From an uncultured Collinsella sp. (GTDB taxonomy: Bacteria > Actinomycetota > Coriobacteriia > Coriobacteriales > Coriobacteriaceae), in NCBI GenBank assembly GCA_902490405.1, contig CABUDS010000005.1:1-64000 (forward strand): 64,000 bases of DNA, written 5' to 3'. The position numbers and the translations under genes are program-made. Position 1 is the first letter of the stretch, and each line of letters opens with the position of its first letter. Below the pieces are notes generated by a model. That model saw only the letters and a program-made list of their open reading frames with translations, had not been told where the DNA came from and did not search any database. Positions 62,161 through 64,000 of this stretch are shown here, one piece after another.

Positions 62161-62195
62161 ACCACCGCAAAGGGGACAGGCACCTTTGTGGTAGT
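62161..62195. repeat. REP-like hairpin (family F), left flank of the triple palindrome
   Basis: ACCACCGCAAAGG and CCTTTGTGGTAGT arms around GGACAGGCA. Nearly the same as 15481-15515. Together with 62437-62468 it brackets the array at 62207-62422, and CCAAAACCACC/GGTGGTTTGG also pair across the whole array. Confidence 0.75.
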
Positions 62196-62206
62196 TCCCG
62201 CAAACA

Positions 62207-62422
62207 TCTCGATCTATAACAGTTAGAGTCCATTTTTCGGCCCACCTGTTACAGATCGAGACATTCAAATTCCGCTGAGAAGATAATCTCGATCTGTAAC
62301 AGTAACTCGGCAAAATCGACCCTAGATGTTACAGATCGAGACAAACAACCGATATCGACCTAAATAATCTCAATCTGTAACATCTAGCCCGTTTTCGGCC
62401 TTAAAACTGTTACAGATCGAGA
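62207..62422. repeat. Array of three 55-bp palindromes (62207-62261, 62287-62341, 62368-62422)
   Basis: Each unit is TCTCGATCTGTAACA (one or two changes), 25 bases, then TGTTACAGATCGAGA. The units recur at 80 and 81 bases. The 25-base centres differ but share a TTTTCGGC-like word, in which unit 2 reads as the reverse complement of the others. Spacers are 25 and 26 bases of AT-rich sequence beginning CAAACAA or CATTCAAA. The array lies between convergent thiD and the SGNH hydrolase gene. Confidence 0.85.
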
Positions 62423-62436
62423 CAAACAAACGAAAC

Positions 62437-62468
62437 AAGCCACCGCAAGGGTACCTTTGTGGTGGTTT
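62437..62468. repeat. REP-like hairpin (family F), right flank of the triple palindrome
   Basis: AAGCCACCGCAAGG and CCTTTGTGGTGGTTT around GTA; a shortened form of the left-flank element. Confidence 0.7.
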
Positions 62469-62477
62469 GGGGCTGCA

Positions 62478-63137
62478 CTACTCACCGAGCATCTCTTGGA
62501 GCTTGGCTGCCACGGCATGTCCCAAGCTCTCGTGGCTTTCGGGCATCATATGCAGATAGTCGATATCGCCCGGCTCGGCATAATCGGCGGCATTCAAAAA
62601 GTCACAGCCAAACTGCTCAGCCACATGCGCGTAGTACTCACCAAATTGTTCCGAGGCTTCTACGGAATGTTCGTCAAAGTCGGTCATATATACATCGGCG
62701 ATCTGCGGCTTAATCTTGATAGGCGCCATCAGCAGAATCCGTGGGCAGGGCGCGGCATCGGTCCAGGCAAACGCACGGACGGCGCGAATCAACGCCATGG
62801 CGCCGCGGGCAATATCGGAGGCTGTCACGTCAAAGACCGTCTTACAGTCGTTGGTGCCCAGCATGATCACAATGGCGTCCAGCGGCTTATGGGCCTCGAG
62901 CAGCATCGGCAGCGCGCGAATGCCGTTGAGGTTGGTGTCCAGATGGCACATATCGTCGCGCACCGTCGTGCGACCATTTAGACCTTCCTCAATCACATGC
63001 CAACCCTCACCCAGGTCACGCTGCACCACACCGCACCAGCGCACATCCTGCGCATAGCGCACTGCGGTGCCGTCGCGCATACCCGCCGGATCATAGCCAT
63101 AGGTGTTGCTGTCACCAAAGCACAGAACGTTTTTCAT
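62478..63137 (-). CDS. SGNH/GDSL hydrolase (esterase-like)
   Basis: 219 residues. Block I GDSNTYGYDP holds the nucleophile Ser, block II has GLNGRTTVRDD, block III GTNDCK, and the C-terminal part has HMMPESHESLGHAV with the likely catalytic His. The layout resembles arylesterase/acyl-CoA thioesterase-like SGNH enzymes. No signal peptide, so cytoplasmic. GGGGAG precedes the ATG. Its substrate is unknown; acetylated sugars or small esters are plausible. Confidence 0.88.
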   Translation of the reverse strand: MKNVLCFGDSNTYGYDPAGMRDGTAVRYAQDVRWCGVVQRDLGEGWHVIEEGLNGRTTVRDDMCHLDTNLNGIRALPMLLEAHKPLDAIVIMLGTNDCKTVFDVTASDIARGAMALIRAVRAFAWTDAAPCPRILLMAPIKIKPQIADVYMTDFDEHSVEASEQFGEYYAHVAEQFGCDFLNAADYAEPGDIDYLHMMPESHESLGHAVAAKLQEMLGE

Positions 63138-63215
63138 CTTGAGCTCCCCATTCAGTAAAAAGCCGGCGGGGGCGATCCCTCCCGTCGGCTTGGCACATCA
63201 CATCGCGCGCACCGC

Positions 63216-64000
63216 TTACAGGTACTTGCGCCAGTCGTCCTCGTCCTCATCGTCCTCGGCTGCTGCCTGGGCCTGCTCGGCAGCACGAGCAGCTGCGGCG
63301 CGGGCGGCAGCCTGGGCATAGGACTCCTCGTTGCGCTCGGGGAAGTTTGCCAGCACGTGCTCGAATTTGGCAAAATCCTCGTCCCAGCGCGTAGAGGGCA
63401 CGGCAAAGAAGACCTGCTTGACCTTAAAGTCGCCCGACGCGAGCTCCTTGCGGAAGAGCTCGGCCACGGCCTCGGCGTCAAAGCCGTTGTTCTCGCAGCC
63501 CCAAGCACCCAGTACGAGCTTCTCGCGGCCCAGCTCATCGCAGATAGCAAGCACAAAGCGAATGCGGTCGCGCAGGGCGTCAAGCAAGGCATCGTCGCTC
63601 ACGCGGTACTCCTGGCGAGCACGCTTGGCGTTGGGTGCAGCGGCGACGATTACGTCGGCATAGGCGTGCACGTGCTTGCGGTCGAAGCGCACCGCGGGCA
63701 CCACCAGCGCACGGTTGCGGTACAGCTCACAGTTGATGTTGCGGCGACGGTTCTCGCCGTACCATTTACGCTGCTTATCGAGGACGTTGTACAGGTACGA
63801 ATCGGCGCACAGTGTGGCCTCCTGGCCCAGATAGCCCTGGATGTAGCCACCGCCCGGATTGGTGAACGAGGCAAAGGCAAGCACAGCCATGTCGCAGAAC
63901 TGCGCGTAGCCTCGGCCGTTATCCAGAATGGCCTGCGTGGCAGAGGCGTCGAGCACGGTGACCTCGGGCAGGACCGGAGCGGGCTCCTCGGCGGCAGGCG
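63216..64000 (-). CDS. PARG-like (TIGR02452/DUF2263-type) protein, 5' end cut by the window edge
   Basis: At least 260 residues; the reading frame stays open to base 64000, so the N terminus is missing and any start near 63956 is an artefact. TNPGGGYIQGYLGQEATLC is the bacterial poly(ADP-ribose) glycohydrolase-type signature, followed by SYLYN, VPAVRF and LGAWGCENNGFDAEAVAELF. Such macrodomain relatives remove ADP-ribose. The usual QEE catalytic pair reads QEA here. The C-terminal 45 residues are Ala-rich then acidic (EDDEDEDDW). Transcribed on the minus strand and followed by the SGNH gene. Confidence 0.8.
   Translation of the reverse strand, partial: PAAEEPAPVLPEVTVLDASATQAILDNGRGYAQFCDMAVLAFASFTNPGGGYIQGYLGQEATLCADSYLYNVLDKQRKWYGENRRRNINCELYRNRALVVPAVRFDRKHVHAYADVIVAAAPNAKRARQEYRVSDDALLDALRDRIRFVLAICDELGREKLVLGAWGCENNGFDAEAVAELFRKELASGDFKVKQVFFAVPSTRWDEDFAKFEHVLANFPERNEESYAQAAARAAAARAAEQAQAAAEDDEDEDDWRKYL

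Noticed and set aside
62207..62422. Regularly spaced repeats that look like a small CRISPR array
   Set aside because: The 15-base words alternate in orientation and each pair forms a palindrome; there is no uniform direct repeat and no cas genes nearby.

Overview
The window reads as chromosomal DNA of a GC-rich gut anaerobe of the class Coriobacteriia, most likely Collinsella (C. aerofaciens or a close relative). This rests on protein style, the complete selenocysteine and molybdenum gene sets, L-cysteine desulfidase, double-cubane-type dehydratase proteins and the dense intergenic hairpins. It is inferred without a database search. Nearly all the sequence is vertical-looking housekeeping DNA; no transposase, integrase, phage or CRISPR locus was seen.

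Layout. 0.1-9.9 kb: a prolidase-like peptidase, folC, valS, clpX-clpP, tig and tRNA-Leu. 10.0-15.3 kb: a two-gene FAD/Mo hydroxylase (fused 2Fe-2S plus molybdopterin subunit, and a FAD subunit) and glutamate dehydrogenase. 15.5-20.3 kb: tRNA-Sec (selC), selB, selA and a formate/nitrite channel. 20.4-22.0 kb: tRNA-Gly, tRNA-Pro and a BrnQ transporter. 22.1-28.8 kb: a cysteine desulfurase, a DUF3343 Se/S-carrier-like protein, yedF, selD (itself a selenoprotein with an in-frame UGA), an ATP-dependent activase and two double-cubane/HgdB-like proteins. 29.3-34.7 kb: modC, modB, modA, mogA and moeA. 34.9-43 kb: ClC channel, lipid kinase, GGQ protein, xpt, MFS exporter, O-acetylhomoserine sulfhydrylase, C_GCAxxG_C_C protein, YigZ and RNase P RNA. 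43.6-64 kb: ribosomal protein S1, HAD phosphatases, cysteine desulfidase, rpiB, ndk, argH, a 56-residue small protein, argG, polA, M18 aminopeptidase, yaaA, a TPP riboswitch with thiC, thiD, an SGNH hydrolase and the 3' part of a PARG-like gene that runs off the right edge.

Functionally, 10-35 kb is a selenium/molybdenum region. It holds everything needed to make selenophosphate (SelD plus sulfur/selenium handling proteins) and charge and decode selenocysteine (SelA, SelB, selC). It also has genes to import molybdate (ModABC), carry out late molybdenum-cofactor steps (MogA, MoeA), and a probable client enzyme (the Mo hydroxylase). The formate channel hints at a formate dehydrogenase elsewhere in the genome.

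The most unusual content is intergenic. At least six families of long imperfect palindromes (about 30-160 bp) recur between genes. In two of them (here called A and B) a conserved asymmetric core sits inside perfectly or nearly perfectly paired outer arms whose sequence differs completely between some copies, which implies either covariation of a folded RNA/DNA or insertion of a core into existing hairpins. A third locus carries three 55-bp palindromes at a regular 80-bp period, flanked by REP-like hairpins.
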